Source of the DNA: Halobacillus litoralis
Lineage (GTDB): Bacteria; Bacillota; Bacilli; Bacillales; Halobacillaceae
Reading direction: 5' to 3'
NCBI RefSeq assembly: GCF_009856415.1
Contig: NZ_WMEZ01000003.1
Span: 124,001 to 188,000 of the forward strand
DNA: 64,000 nucleotides
A model generated the notes under the pieces. The model was not told the DNA's origin, ran no database searches, and worked only from the letters and a program-made list of their open reading frames with translations. Positions 7,731 through 15,750 of the stretch are shown here, piece by piece. The first letter of the stretch is position 1. Each line of letters starts with the position of its first letter. The position numbers were made by a program, and so were the translations under genes.

Positions 7731-8339
7731 TCAATTTGTACCATTAACAATGAGGTCAGCTCTTTCATATGGTCTTTGTTCTTCCACATAAATGTCTTCT
7801 GAAATCATCCAATTATTTTCCCACATATCGCGGGCGTCTTCCCCATCTCTTTCAAGACCTCGTGATAGCCTAGTTTCTCTTGGACAATCAACCCATATTG
7901 TAATATCGTATTCATTTGCTAATTCATTACGAATTGAATAAACACCTTCTATTACTACAATTCCTCCTACAGGGACAGTGTGCCACTCCGCTAATTGGTC
8001 AGTGTCCCAATCATAATTTTGATAGTATCCTTCTTGATCTTGGCTAATTGGTTCAAGAACTTGATTTAAGACACGTTTCCAATCAAAGTCTGCACCGATA
8101 GGTTTTTGCCTTGGATCTGCTTCTATAAGTTCTGAGGAGGGTAAATAAAAATCATCCATATGTACAACGGTTACATTAGAACATTTTTCTTTAAACTCAT
8201 TTGCGAACGTGCTTTTTCCAGAGCCACCACAACCATCCATTCCAATTAATAAGGTTGATTGTTTTCTTGGAATTGAATTAATTGAGCTAACAAATTCGTC
8301 GAAATTGTGAAATTCACCTTTTTTAGTTTTGACTCTCAA
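7731..8339 (-). CDS. uridine kinase-like P-loop nucleoside kinase
   Basis: The frame is open from GTG 8351, but AAAGGTGG lies eight bases before TTG 8339, so I favour that start (202 residues). A Walker A motif (GMDGCGGSGKST, about residues 34-45) is followed by MDDFYLPSSE, the Asp of the uridine/phosphoribulokinase family, and by a conserved EGVYS segment and a lid region with RETRLSRGLERDG. These proteins phosphorylate nucleosides or related small alcohols with ATP or GTP. The substrate is not certain. It is a solitary gene between two repeat copies, which is unusual for salvage enzymes. Confidence 0.8.
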   Translation of the reverse strand: MRVKTKKGEFHNFDEFVSSINSIPRKQSTLLIGMDGCGGSGKSTFANEFKEKCSNVTVVHMDDFYLPSSELIEADPRQKPIGADFDWKRVLNQVLEPISQDQEGYYQNYDWDTDQLAEWHTVPVGGIVVIEGVYSIRNELANEYDITIWVDCPRETRLSRGLERDGEDARDMWENNWMISEDIYVEEQRPYERADLIVNGTN

Positions 8340-8382
8340 TCTTATTACCACCTTTAAGTATTAGTTGTTCATACACTGCATC

Positions 8383-8440
8383 ACAGTCATTTTATTGAAG
8401 TAAAGTCCCCGTTACTTGAAGACTTGATTTCGAGATATCT
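8383..8440 (+). repeat. dispersed repeat copy 10
   Basis: AAGTCCCCGTTACTTGAAGACTTGATTTCGAGATATC; the 5' hairpin arm is poorly conserved. It ends 11 bp before the uppP stop codon. Confidence 0.65.
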
Positions 8441-8450
8441 TCAAGTAAAT

Positions 8451-9257
8451 TTAAAATATGGATAGAATTAATAACCCCACCCCAAAGCAGTAGTATGCAA
8501 AATACTTTAGGTTTCCTCGTTCCATAACTCCCATAAACCATTTAAGAGAAAAGTATGAAAATGTAAGGGACAAAATAAATGCCACAGCATAAGGAAGTAC
8601 CACTCCCTCAAAGGATATATCATTGATTTTTAGTAAGATGGTGCCGAGACTTACCGGGATATACAATAGAAAAGAAAAACGTAACGCAGTATCCCTTTGC
8701 ATTCCAACACCCATAGAAGCCACAATTGTAGCCCCCGACCTACTGATACCCGGTATTAAAGCAATAGCTTGTGCGAAACCAACTATTATTGCATCTCGAA
8801 AGTTTAGGCTTTTATCACTTTTTCTCCCATTGAAATTCCTAATAATCCAGAGAGCAATACCTGTGATTAGTAATGCCACACCTACTGGAACAATTCCTTT
8901 CAATCTTTCTGATAACCAATCTTCTAATAATAAACCTAAAACACCTGCTGGAATAGTACCAACTATTAAATACAAGATAAACATAAAGTCTTTTTTATAT
9001 GTATCGGAACGTTTGAATACAAATTTCAAACCATTATTCGATAGCCTAATTAAATCATTTCTGTAAATAATAACCACTGCTATAAGTGAAGCAAAGTTCA
9101 TCAATACCTCAAAACCAAAATCATTTTTCGGAACATCAATACCCAACAATTCCTGTGCTATTACCAAGTGCCCACTTGATGAAATGGGGATTGGTTCAGT
9201 AAAGCCTTGAAGGGTTCCTAATAAAGCATACTTAAACAATAAAAATAACTCTTCCAA
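8451..9257 (-). CDS. uppP: undecaprenyl-diphosphate phosphatase (BacA/UppP family)
   Basis: The 268-residue integral membrane protein begins at TTG 9257 behind AGGTG. It carries the two family signatures: [14 protein letters not shown] (Glu21, Ser26-28, His30) and PGISRSGAT (about residues 168-177) holding the catalytic Arg. Eight or so hydrophobic segments fit the family. The enzyme removes a phosphate from undecaprenyl pyrophosphate on the outer face of the membrane, recycling the lipid carrier and giving bacitracin resistance when overproduced. The location among cassette-like genes suggests an accessory copy rather than the housekeeping one. Confidence 0.92.
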   Translation of the reverse strand: MEELFLLFKYALLGTLQGFTEPIPISSSGHLVIAQELLGIDVPKNDFGFEVLMNFASLIAVVIIYRNDLIRLSNNGLKFVFKRSDTYKKDFMFILYLIVGTIPAGVLGLLLEDWLSERLKGIVPVGVALLITGIALWIIRNFNGRKSDKSLNFRDAIIVGFAQAIALIPGISRSGATIVASMGVGMQRDTALRFSFLLYIPVSLGTILLKINDISFEGVVLPYAVAFILSLTFSYFSLKWFMGVMERGNLKYFAYYCFGVGLLILSIF

Positions 9258-9319
9258 ATAATAACACCTACTACTTCTGTTTTTTACTCACTAGCACACT
9301 GGAGCGCTTTAATCTTCGT

Positions 9320-9643
9320 TCAACCATTTGCTTTACTACGGTAATATTCCAATGCTTCTTTCAATCGCTCATTTTCCTTTTTAAGTTCTTCTATGTTATT
9401 TTCTTGTTTCCATTTGTAAATTAGTAATCCAACTACAGCTACTAAAGATAGCCCCCATCCAATTGAGTAAAAGGTAACTGGTTTTTCTGAAGTAATCCAA
9501 GTTAAAAATCTATGCTGCAATATCGTAAATGTAATCAACATCACAAAAGCAGTGTAAAACCATTTCCACCAATTCTTCAAGTAAACATCCCCTTGATTAC
9601 CTATTCCACTTACCTGCTCCTTTAGTTCAATACATTCATCCAC
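9320..9643 (-). CDS. small two-span membrane protein with coiled-coil tail
   Basis: The 107-residue product has hydrophobic segments at about 29-47 and 57-76 and a C-terminal amphipathic coiled coil (NIEELKKENERLKEALEYY). The start is ATG 9643 with a weak upstream site. I recognise no family. It lies between uppP and another small membrane-protein gene in the same orientation. Confidence 0.55.
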   Translation of the reverse strand: MDECIELKEQVSGIGNQGDVYLKNWWKWFYTAFVMLITFTILQHRFLTWITSEKPVTFYSIGWGLSLVAVVGLLIYKWKQENNIEELKKENERLKEALEYYRSKANG

Positions 9644-9684
9644 ATAGTTTTAAAAAAACAATGTATTGTTCATGAATGCTCGCG

Positions 9685-9870
9685 TTAGTTGAAAAGAAAG
9701 TTTCCTACAACCCCAATTAAGATCATTAAGAAGAAACTCCCAAACAAAAAATATCCTATTAATCTTATTGGAAGTGGTAGTTTTCCTCCGCTAGCTTTAG
9801 GATAACCTTCAATGTTTTGTTTATGGGCTATAGCATCATTAAACGGTTTATGCTGGCCCCCATTATCCAT
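9685..9870 (-). CDS. 61-residue single-span membrane protein under an ECF-type promoter
   Basis: Soluble N-terminal 33 residues (HKPFNDAIAHKQNIEGYPK) are followed by one long hydrophobic segment (IRLIGYFLFGSFFLMILIGV). ATG 9870 follows GGAGG by about twelve bases. The gene is preceded by a sigma-W-like promoter at 9945-9972. In Bacillus, sigma W controls genes for defence against membrane-active agents, so this small protein may belong to that response. No family recognised. Confidence 0.6.
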   Translation of the reverse strand: MDNGGQHKPFNDAIAHKQNIEGYPKASGGKLPLPIRLIGYFLFGSFFLMILIGVVGNFLFN

Positions 9871-9944
9871 AACGATCCAACACCTCCATTTTAGAAGTAC
9901 AATCGTCTTCCTAGTTCAACTATATTGAAAATCCTCATATTACA

Positions 9945-9972
9945 TATACGATACTTATCCAATTTTGTTTCA
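9945..9972 (-). promoter_or_regulatory. sigma-W-like ECF promoter
   Basis: On the minus strand TGAAAC (9967-9972) is followed after 16 bp by CGTATA (9945-9950). This matches the sigma-W consensus in B. subtilis in both elements and spacing. Confidence 0.7.
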
Positions 9973-9987
9973 AAATACATAGTGAAA

Positions 9988-10045
9988 AAGCGATTGCCCT
10001 TATTGAACAATCGCCCCCGTTAGTGAAAGACTCGAATTCAAGATA
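9988..10045 (+). repeat. dispersed repeat copy 11
   Basis: The best-preserved copy. Arms GCGATTG and CAATCGC, then CCCCGTTAGTGAAAGACTCGAATTCAAGATA. Read on the minus strand the hairpin is followed by CTTTTTC, as in a rho-independent terminator. Confidence 0.8.
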
Positions 10046-10126
10046 AACTTTCTTTTTATTTAGAACTAATATGAATTAAGTTAAATTTAAATATGTAACT
10101 TATTGCCTGTTTAATCGATGACTTTC

Positions 10127-10213
10127 TTATTTTCGAATGGACGAGGAAATAGCAATTATAATTAATATAAAGAAAACCAACCCGACTCCAAGCATTATAT
10201 TGATTAAGCTCAT
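10127..10213 (-). CDS. 28-residue membrane peptide
   Basis: ATG 10213 follows two overlapping Shine-Dalgarno-like blocks (AAGGAGGG and GAGGAGG). The peptide is one hydrophobic helix (IMLGVGLVFFILIIIAIS) with a short basic end. It sits between DUF5316 and repeat copy 11 in the same orientation. The good ribosome binding site is the main support; a function cannot be given. Confidence 0.45.
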   Translation of the reverse strand: MSLINIMLGVGLVFFILIIIAISSSIRK

Positions 10214-10255
10214 AAGCCTCCTCACCCTCCTTATCATATCCACTGCCTTCACCAA

Positions 10256-10564
10256 TTAACTTTCCGTTAACATCGCTATAAGAACAATTACTAATAATGA
10301 AATTGCATTAGGTGCACTGAACATTAAGAGGGATATTGACCATTTATTTTTAGAGGCCTCATCTCTATCTACTTTTGTATGGTAATTGGATCTGTTCCTA
10401 TCTCCGCTTACAAAAGCACCTGATAATACACCCGTAACTAAAAGTGGTAACAGTGCACTAAAAGCAATAATTTTCACGGTTGTTTCCCAATTATTGCTTG
10501 AGACCCCATATATAAGAGTAGACAATGTAATAACCAAGCCAAGCCCAAAGCTTTTTTTCTTCAC
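10256..10564 (-). CDS. DUF5316 family membrane protein
   Basis: The frame is open from TTG 10600, but AGGTGGG lies six bases before GTG 10564, so that start is preferred (102 residues). The sequence has four hydrophobic segments and the stretch VLSGAFVSGDRNRSNY, which I recall as the DUF5316 signature. The family is known from Bacillus small membrane proteins without an assigned role. The assignment comes from memory of the pattern and not from a search. Confidence 0.65.
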   Translation of the reverse strand: MKKKSFGLGLVITLSTLIYGVSSNNWETTVKIIAFSALLPLLVTGVLSGAFVSGDRNRSNYHTKVDRDEASKNKWSISLLMFSAPNAISLLVIVLIAMLTES

Positions 10565-10678
10565 GTAATCCCACCTTTTGTTTTCAGTTTGGACGATCAA
10601 TTAATTCCATAAAATATCTAATAAGAAAACTGAAGGCTTTAATCAGATATATGTCTTTATGGTTTACCTTAGGGACTA

Positions 10679-10864
10679 TTATTGGAAAAATAATGAATAA
10701 ATTATTAACTCAGCTATTATTAGTAAAATAAATATACCCTTCCAGCCTAAACCACCAACTAAATCAGCAAGGTTGCTCCCATGGACACTACTTGAAGGGT
10801 TGCTTAACTCTTTTTGTCTTAGGCTTTCTCTTCTTTTTTCAGGAGTTACATTTTCATTTCTCAT
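10679..10864 (-). CDS. DUF6366-like single-span membrane protein
   Basis: The 61-residue product begins at ATG 10864 behind AGGAGGGG. A charged N-terminus (TPEKRRESLRQKELSNPSSS) leads into LADLVGGLGWKGIFILL and one hydrophobic helix. That combination fits the DUF6366 family of small Bacillus proteins as I remember it. A sigma-W-like promoter lies at 10898-10925, with the same 16-bp spacing as the one before the 61-residue protein at 9685-9870. The two genes are therefore probably co-induced by envelope stress. Confidence 0.65.
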   Translation of the reverse strand: MRNENVTPEKRRESLRQKELSNPSSSVHGSNLADLVGGLGWKGIFILLIIAELIIYSLFFQ

Positions 10865-10897
10865 CTAACCCCTCCTAAAATCACTCCTCTTAATACA

Positions 10898-10925
10898 CAT
10901 ACGATGCCAATCTAAATTAGTTTCA
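10898..10925 (-). promoter_or_regulatory. second sigma-W-like ECF promoter
   Basis: TGAAAC (10920-10925) and CGTATG (10898-10903) on the minus strand with a 16-bp spacer. Flanking bases also resemble the promoter at 9945-9972 (ATCGTAT in both). Confidence 0.65.
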
Positions 10926-10976
10926 AATTCTCTATTATTTCGAAACTAAGTCCTTATCTCCCCTATCCATCACATT

Positions 10977-11040
10977 AAAAAGGGGGCAATTCTTTTAATT
11001 CAGAATTGCCCCCTTTTCTATAAGACTTGAAATTGAAATA
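10977..11040 (+). repeat. dispersed repeat copy 12
   Basis: An 11-bp perfect stem (GGGGGCAATTC/GAATTGCCCCC) extends through the C-rich block itself, followed by TTTTCTATAAGACTTGAAATTGAAATA. A weak inverted copy of the palindrome box (TTTCGAAACTAAGTCCTT) lies at 10939-10956. Confidence 0.75.
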
Positions 11041-11070
11041 AATAATCCTAAGTTATTGAGTATAAACAAC

Positions 11071-11225
11071 CTAACCTACCATGAAAGGCAAGAAAATCAA
11101 ACCTAATACAATACTCAATACCAATGTAATGATCCAGTCCCTTCTGCTTCTCATATTAAATACAAAGTTAAATATAGAACTTATGATACTAAAAATCCAA
11201 ATAAGAAAAACGCTATGAATTCCAT
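11071..11225 (-). pseudogene. small two-span membrane protein gene, frameshifted
   Basis: ATG 11225 behind CAGGTG opens MEFIAFFLFG, but the frame stops after 14 codons. One base later the adjacent frame continues as FSIISSIFNFVFNMRSRRDW and ends at TAG 11071-11073. The switch falls at a run of five T, a typical slippage point. The joined product would be about 50 residues with two hydrophobic helices around a basic RSRR loop. It may also be a sequencing error. Confidence 0.4.
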
Positions 11226-11261
11226 TTCAACACCTGTTTTAAAATAATGTTACTTATCTAA

Positions 11262-11303
11262 TACAGAAACGCACCCGTTACGTGAAGTATCGAAACTGAG
11301 ATA
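11262..11303 (+). repeat. dispersed repeat copy 13
   Basis: CGCACCCGTTACGTGAAGTATCGAAACTGAGATATC. The C block is mutated and the 5' arm is not clear. Confidence 0.6.
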
Positions 11304-11504
11304 TCTCCGAGTTAATCTTGATCCTGATAGTTGAGCTAATATTATGGAATATGCGGTGTTTTGCAAAATTCCTTTTAAGGAACTTGACCACATTTTCAAC
11401 TTCACCCTTTTATACTGGATCAGGAGCTCTACATAGATAAACGGAAAATCCTCTTTGCTGTTTGTCCGCTTAGAAAGGTTCTTCATTCCTCAATTCCATA
11501 AATA

Positions 11505-11546
11505 AAAAAGCAACCCTTCCGATTAATCAGGAAAGGATTGCTTTTA
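11505..11546 (-). terminator. terminator downstream of the membrane protein gene at 11641
   Basis: Stem of about 15 bp (AAAAGCAA.CCTT.CC and its complement) with a T-run on the minus strand. Confidence 0.7.
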
Positions 11547-11640
11547 TTTTACTCTATATTATACAGACCTTTAACCTTATATAATAATAGGATTTCTAAT
11601 TTAGTGGAAAAATCCATATTCTTATTTCCAATAAGTTGTA

Positions 11641-11967
11641 TTAGCTACTTGTTTGATGATTAAAACTTTTTGTTTTTTTAAATAATAAGAACCACCAAAA
11701 GAACAAATACATTATTATAGCGGCTCCTAACAAAGCCCATATCTCTAAATTTAGAACGCTATAAAACCAGTACTGCAATTCATTTCTAGAAACTCTAGAC
11801 ATTGAACCTAGTATATTGAGAACAATAATTATGGGAATTAAGAAGAGGTTAATAAGGGATTGTTTAAATAGCTCTTTTTTATACAACATATAAATTGATA
11901 CACCAAATGTAAGGAGTAAAAATCCATAATAGATTATTAAATTCCAAACGGGAACTGTAGGGGCCAT
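11641..11967 (-). CDS. three-span membrane protein, unknown function
   Basis: The 108-residue protein starts at ATG 11967 behind GAAAGGA. Hydrophobic segments lie at about 8-27, 36-53 and 72-93, with a basic C-terminal tail. It lies just downstream of the beta-propeller-like protein gene in the same direction, so the two may be cotranscribed. No family recognised. Confidence 0.6.
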   Translation of the reverse strand: MAPTVPVWNLIIYYGFLLLTFGVSIYMLYKKELFKQSLINLFLIPIIIVLNILGSMSRVSRNELQYWFYSVLNLEIWALLGAAIIMYLFFWWFLLFKKTKSFNHQTSS

Positions 11968-12024
11968 ATAAAACAGTCCTTTCTAGATGTGTGTTTAAAG
12001 AGAATATAGGTTATTACAAAATTC

Positions 12025-13062
12025 TTATTTTACATATAAATTTTGTAATTTATGGTCTTTCACTGGAAGTTTGAAAGAGTCAGTAATTTTGAAATCATCT
12101 AAATTAACAATGCGAAGAGTATTATTCTTCCCATAATCAGATGTGGTATTGAGATAAAGATTGTTATGTTTAAACTTAGATATGTTATGGGCGAATTCAA
12201 ATTCTTTGCTGGATATTATTTTTAAGTCTTTTTCTAATGCCATTACTCCACTTTTCCCATTTTTCATATAACTAATATACACTCTTTCATTTCTTTGATG
12301 AATTTGATCGAAATTTTTCACGTCATCCAACGCTATATAAGAAACCTCTCCGTTATCTATATCATAGACAGTTAAATTTCCTTCTGTCGTTATTACAACC
12401 TTATTTGAGATGACCTCCATATCTGAAGCAAAATTATGTTCTAAATTTATTAACTCTTCTTTCCCAGTTTCTCTATCTATTTTGTATAGTACAGATTTTT
12501 CCTCTTCTATGACATCAGAAAAAATAAATACAAATGAATCATTGAAACTAATGTTTCTAACTAATGGAGGGAAATCGTATTCCCATGTATCTTTATCAGT
12601 GGTGATCTTGACAATATTAGATTGAGTATCTTTATTAAACCCCTGTACTTTTAGGTTAGGCTGAGATATGTATAAATTCAACGGGTATTCAGTCTTATCT
12701 TTGCGTACAACATCTAGTTTGTTCGGCTCAACCTCCACATTGTTATTTACCATGTCTGATGACAAGAGCAAATTCCCATTTTCTTTAGAATTTACGTCAA
12801 AAATACCGGTTGCATCTAGTTTAATAGTATTTACTTCTTTATCATTATTAATTTCACTTATATAACTATTTGTATCAGACGGGTGAGAATATATGAGTAG
12901 GATGTCATGAATTAATGCACCACTCTCATCCTTGCTTTCTTTACTTTCATCATCAACCGCTAAACTCTTCTCTACAGGCTCTCCTTCGAAAGTTGAGTAA
13001 ATTACAATCGGGAGAATGATAATTGAACAAATCACGAGTATTCTTTTACTTAATTTTCCCAT
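12025..13062 (-). CDS. membrane-anchored extracytoplasmic protein, beta-propeller-like
   Basis: The 345-residue product has a signal anchor at residues 7-23 (ILVICSIIILPIVIYS), an acidic Ser/Glu linker, and then repeated short beta-strand blocks of 40-50 residues (for example VVITTEGNLTVYDIDNG and LRIVNLDDFKITDSF). This is the pattern of a WD40/YVTN-like propeller exposed outside the membrane. ATG 13062 follows AGGAGGACC. It follows the gene for the papain-like amidase, with a terminator between. Partner and function are unknown. Confidence 0.6.
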   Translation of the reverse strand: MGKLSKRILVICSIIILPIVIYSTFEGEPVEKSLAVDDESKESKDESGALIHDILLIYSHPSDTNSYISEINNDKEVNTIKLDATGIFDVNSKENGNLLLSSDMVNNNVEVEPNKLDVVRKDKTEYPLNLYISQPNLKVQGFNKDTQSNIVKITTDKDTWEYDFPPLVRNISFNDSFVFIFSDVIEEEKSVLYKIDRETGKEELINLEHNFASDMEVISNKVVITTEGNLTVYDIDNGEVSYIALDDVKNFDQIHQRNERVYISYMKNGKSGVMALEKDLKIISSKEFEFAHNISKFKHNNLYLNTTSDYGKNNTLRIVNLDDFKITDSFKLPVKDHKLQNLYVK

Positions 13063-13086
13063 GGTGGTCCTCCTCTTAGGTAGTTT

Positions 13087-13132
13087 AAAAATAGAGTATA
13101 ACTACTTTATGTAATAGTTATACTCTATTTTT
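13087..13132 (-). terminator. terminator of the secreted amidase-like gene
   Basis: Eighteen-base perfect stem (AAAAATAGAGTATAACTA and complement) eight bases after the stop codon, with T-runs on both strands. Confidence 0.8.
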
Positions 13133-13140
13133 ATTAAGTA

Positions 13141-13869
13141 TTATGATTTATCAAATACAATTGTATCGTTATCAAATAAAATATCTCTTGGGGTAACGTG
13201 AGTACCACCATCAGTATCTAGATTGAATCCACGGTACGACCACGCCTTGTAAGGAATTAAGGAACAATACCATTTACTAGATTGATTCTTTAATGCTAGT
13301 ATTGAATAAGGCTCGCCTACTTGGCCTCTAGCATAAGATTCGGTATAGTCGTAATCGGATCCACTAGCCCCAGATACCCATAATCCCCACCAGTCAGTAT
13401 ATTCATTTTTCCAGTTGTTATCGTTGTATCTTACCCCGCCTGGCATTGCTTCAACGATATAATTAGTATCCCAACGGACTACTGCAGCGTGCCCGTGGTC
13501 ATATCCTGCCGTCTTGTTGTCCGTAGTAATTAGAATATCACCATTAGTTCCTAGAGCACCGCTAGAAGCCATAGCACTTATTCCCTTACTTTTTTGTTTT
13601 TGATCTTGAATTGCTTTAAATTTCTCGGGTGCTTCTTTTTCAAGGCGCTTTAGTTCCTTTTCAGCTCTTTTTTCATCACGCTTTTCTTTTTTAAGCAGTT
13701 CTTTTTCTGTGTACTTTTTGTCAGCCTCTAATTCTGCCTGTAGATTTTCTGGTAAGTCAGTAGATGCACTTACTGAACCAATGCCAATACTGCTGATAAT
13801 TGTCAGTGAAGCTAAAGAACTAACAATTATTTTTTTGAGTTTTTTTCCACATAAGAAATTCTTCTCCAT
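13141..13869 (-). CDS. secreted YiiX-type permuted papain-like amidase
   Basis: The 242-residue protein has a signal peptide (cleavage near SVSAS, residue 36), a long Lys/Glu-rich helical segment (about 45-95) and a C-terminal domain. That domain shows the circularly permuted NlpC/P60 pattern: GDILITT, then DHGHAAVV with the His, then EAMPGGVRY, and WYCSLIPYKAW with the catalytic Cys. Proteins of this fold hydrolyse amide or ester bonds in cell wall, lipid or protein substrates. The helical segment may tether it to the wall or cover the active site. Function is inferred from motif order only. Confidence 0.75.
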   Translation of the reverse strand: MEKNFLCGKKLKKIIVSSLASLTIISSIGIGSVSASTDLPENLQAELEADKKYTEKELLKKEKRDEKRAEKELKRLEKEAPEKFKAIQDQKQKSKGISAMASSGALGTNGDILITTDNKTAGYDHGHAAVVRWDTNYIVEAMPGGVRYNDNNWKNEYTDWWGLWVSGASGSDYDYTESYARGQVGEPYSILALKNQSSKWYCSLIPYKAWSYRGFNLDTDGGTHVTPRDILFDNDTIVFDKS

Positions 13870-14092
13870 TTTTGATGCCCCCTATTTAAAGTATAAATTA
13901 ATGGTAACTGATAAAATCGGGATTTTGTATTGGGCATGTCCCTTAGTTTTTTGGATGTTACTCCACTATTTTCATACTTACTTGGGAAAGTTTGTTCAAT
14001 TCGATAATGACAAGAAATGTGTGAAGATAGTACAAAGGAATAAATAAAGTCAGCTAAATCAAATTTCTCTACATTTTAAATTTATTTTCCTG

Positions 14093-14340
14093 ACACAGAT
14101 GGTAAAGCTTTATGAAAGTGGCAAGCCTCTAAAAGAAATCATCAAAGAGTATGAGCTTACCTCCTCCTCCTTTGTCCGTTGGATCCGCCAGTATAAGAGC
14201 TCCGGTTTTTTAAAGAGAATGACAATCTTTCACCAGAGGAAGAAGAACTGATGAAGCTGCGTAAAGAGAACCAACGTCTTTCCATGAAGAGTGACATTTT
14301 AAAGTAAGTGGCGCTGAGCATGAAACGAAAGTATATGTGA
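14093..14340 (+). mobile_element. remnant of an IS3-family transposase OrfA
   Basis: Conceptual translation gives QMVKLYESGKPLKEIIKEY and FVRWIRQYKSSG, then after a +1 frameshift NDNLSPEEEELMKLRKENQR and DILK-stop-VALSMKRK. This is the usual OrfA helix-turn-helix plus leucine-zipper layout of IS3 elements. One frameshift, one stop in place of Gln and the absence of OrfB or recognisable ends show a dead fragment. It marks a past insertion just before the NprR-like gene. Confidence 0.8.
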
Positions 14341-14460
14341 TTCGGAACAACTGTAATATTCTACAAAATACACTTCATCACTACATAAGTATCCATTAAT
14401 ATTATCTCTTGAACTGTTTAAATGGTAAAATTTATTTAGAATCACTACGGAGGTATCAAG

Positions 14461-15726
14461 ATGAAAAAAGGTGCTCTATTGAAGTATTACAGGAAGCAAA
14501 AAGACATGAGTCAAGAGGAAGTCTCTGAAGGCATCGTATCCCCATCCTACTTATCTAAGATAGAAAATAACCAAATTAATGCTGCAGATGAAACCATGAA
14601 TTTGCTATTCGAACGAATCGGAATTGACTCATCCCACCTTCAACAGGTTGAGGATGAATTCAAGTCAGATTTAACCGACTGGGAAAGAACTTTGTTAACG
14701 AATGATCCAGTTGGTTCAAAGATAATTCATGAGAAGTTACAGGCGAATTTGGACACTATTAAAAATATTGAGCTGCTATTGGATTTTCATGTGAAGTTAA
14801 TCAGATATCACATAATTAATACAAACTTTAATGCGGTTGGCCGCTCCTTAGAAATCATTCAGGGAATATCTGAACATATGAACAATCGTACAGAATTCTT
14901 TTACCATAAGCATTTAGGCAATTACTTACTAAACCATTTTGAGTATGAAGAAGCTCAAAACCATTTAGAACTAGCGACTAATAAATACTCAGATAATACA
15001 TTTTCCAGAACTGAAAAAGCAGATCTATATTACCTATATAGCATATGTCTGGCAAGATTAAGAAGGGATGCCATCGCATTGGAGTATGCTAAAGAAGCTT
15101 TGGACATTTACCGTGATAAATATCTGTTAAAAGAATGCGCTAATACCCATGTTCAATTGGGAGCGTCCAATAGTAGGATTCAAAATTATGAGATAGCCCA
15201 ATTCCACTACGATACAGCTAAAGATTTAGCTTTACAACTCAAGCTCACCCCTCTTCTTGGCATAATTGAACATAACATAGCTAACTTAAAGCTAAAAATG
15301 AATAAATACACAGAGGCTATCGATCATTTGGAGATATGCTTGGAATATAAAAGTGAGAGCTATAATACTAGTTACTTCACATCACTTATTCTCCTAGTTT
15401 CCATTAACTATAGAGCGAATAACTTGGAAGAAGCTCAAAAATGGGTTAAAGAAGGAATGCATTTAAAAAATAAGTATCAAGCAACTAACTTGCAAAAATT
15501 AGAACTAGAATTTTTTCACAAGCTTCTTCTCAATTCAACAGAGGAATGGGAAGCCTTTATTATGGATGATTTTATATCTTATTTAGAATCCAATCACAAA
15601 TGGTATCATCTAATCACTTATTCGAAAATCATTGCGACTTATTTCAAAGAAAAATTTTCTTATAAAAAATCGACTTACTATTACGAATTAGCCGTTAATG
15701 CCTACCAGTCATTACACAGATATTAA
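14461..15726 (+). CDS. NprR-like RRNPP quorum-sensing regulator
   Basis: The 421-residue protein has an N-terminal Xre-type helix-turn-helix (residues 1-62, with YLSKIENNQIN at the end of the recognition region) and about seven to nine tetratricopeptide-like helical pairs over residues 85-420. Length and layout match NprR and PlcR of the B. cereus group. ATG 14461 follows GGAGG by seven bases. It is followed 113 bp later by a gene for a short exported peptide, the standard arrangement of receptor and pro-pheromone. In known family members the secreted peptide is processed, re-imported by an oligopeptide permease and bound in the TPR groove, switching the receptor to an activator. NprR also affects sporulation through Spo0F; whether this one does is unknown. 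Confidence 0.85.
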   Translation: MKKGALLKYYRKQKDMSQEEVSEGIVSPSYLSKIENNQINAADETMNLLFERIGIDSSHLQQVEDEFKSDLTDWERTLLTNDPVGSKIIHEKLQANLDTIKNIELLLDFHVKLIRYHIINTNFNAVGRSLEIIQGISEHMNNRTEFFYHKHLGNYLLNHFEYEEAQNHLELATNKYSDNTFSRTEKADLYYLYSICLARLRRDAIALEYAKEALDIYRDKYLLKECANTHVQLGASNSRIQNYEIAQFHYDTAKDLALQLKLTPLLGIIEHNIANLKLKMNKYTEAIDHLEICLEYKSESYNTSYFTSLILLVSINYRANNLEEAQKWVKEGMHLKNKYQATNLQKLELEFFHKLLLNSTEEWEAFIMDDFISYLESNHKWYHLITYSKIIATYFKEKFSYKKSTYYYELAVNAYQSLHRY

Positions 15727-15750
15727 TTTATGTTGTATCCTCATTACATT

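Noticed and set aside
11250-11486. Minus-strand frame of 78 codons
   Set aside because: Its C-terminal third is encoded by repeat copy 13, the ribosome binding site is poor and the product resembles nothing I know.
13902-14047. Plus-strand frame starting MVTDKIGILYW
   Set aside because: No ribosome binding site before the ATG; it lies between the amidase start and the IS3 relic and is probably chance.
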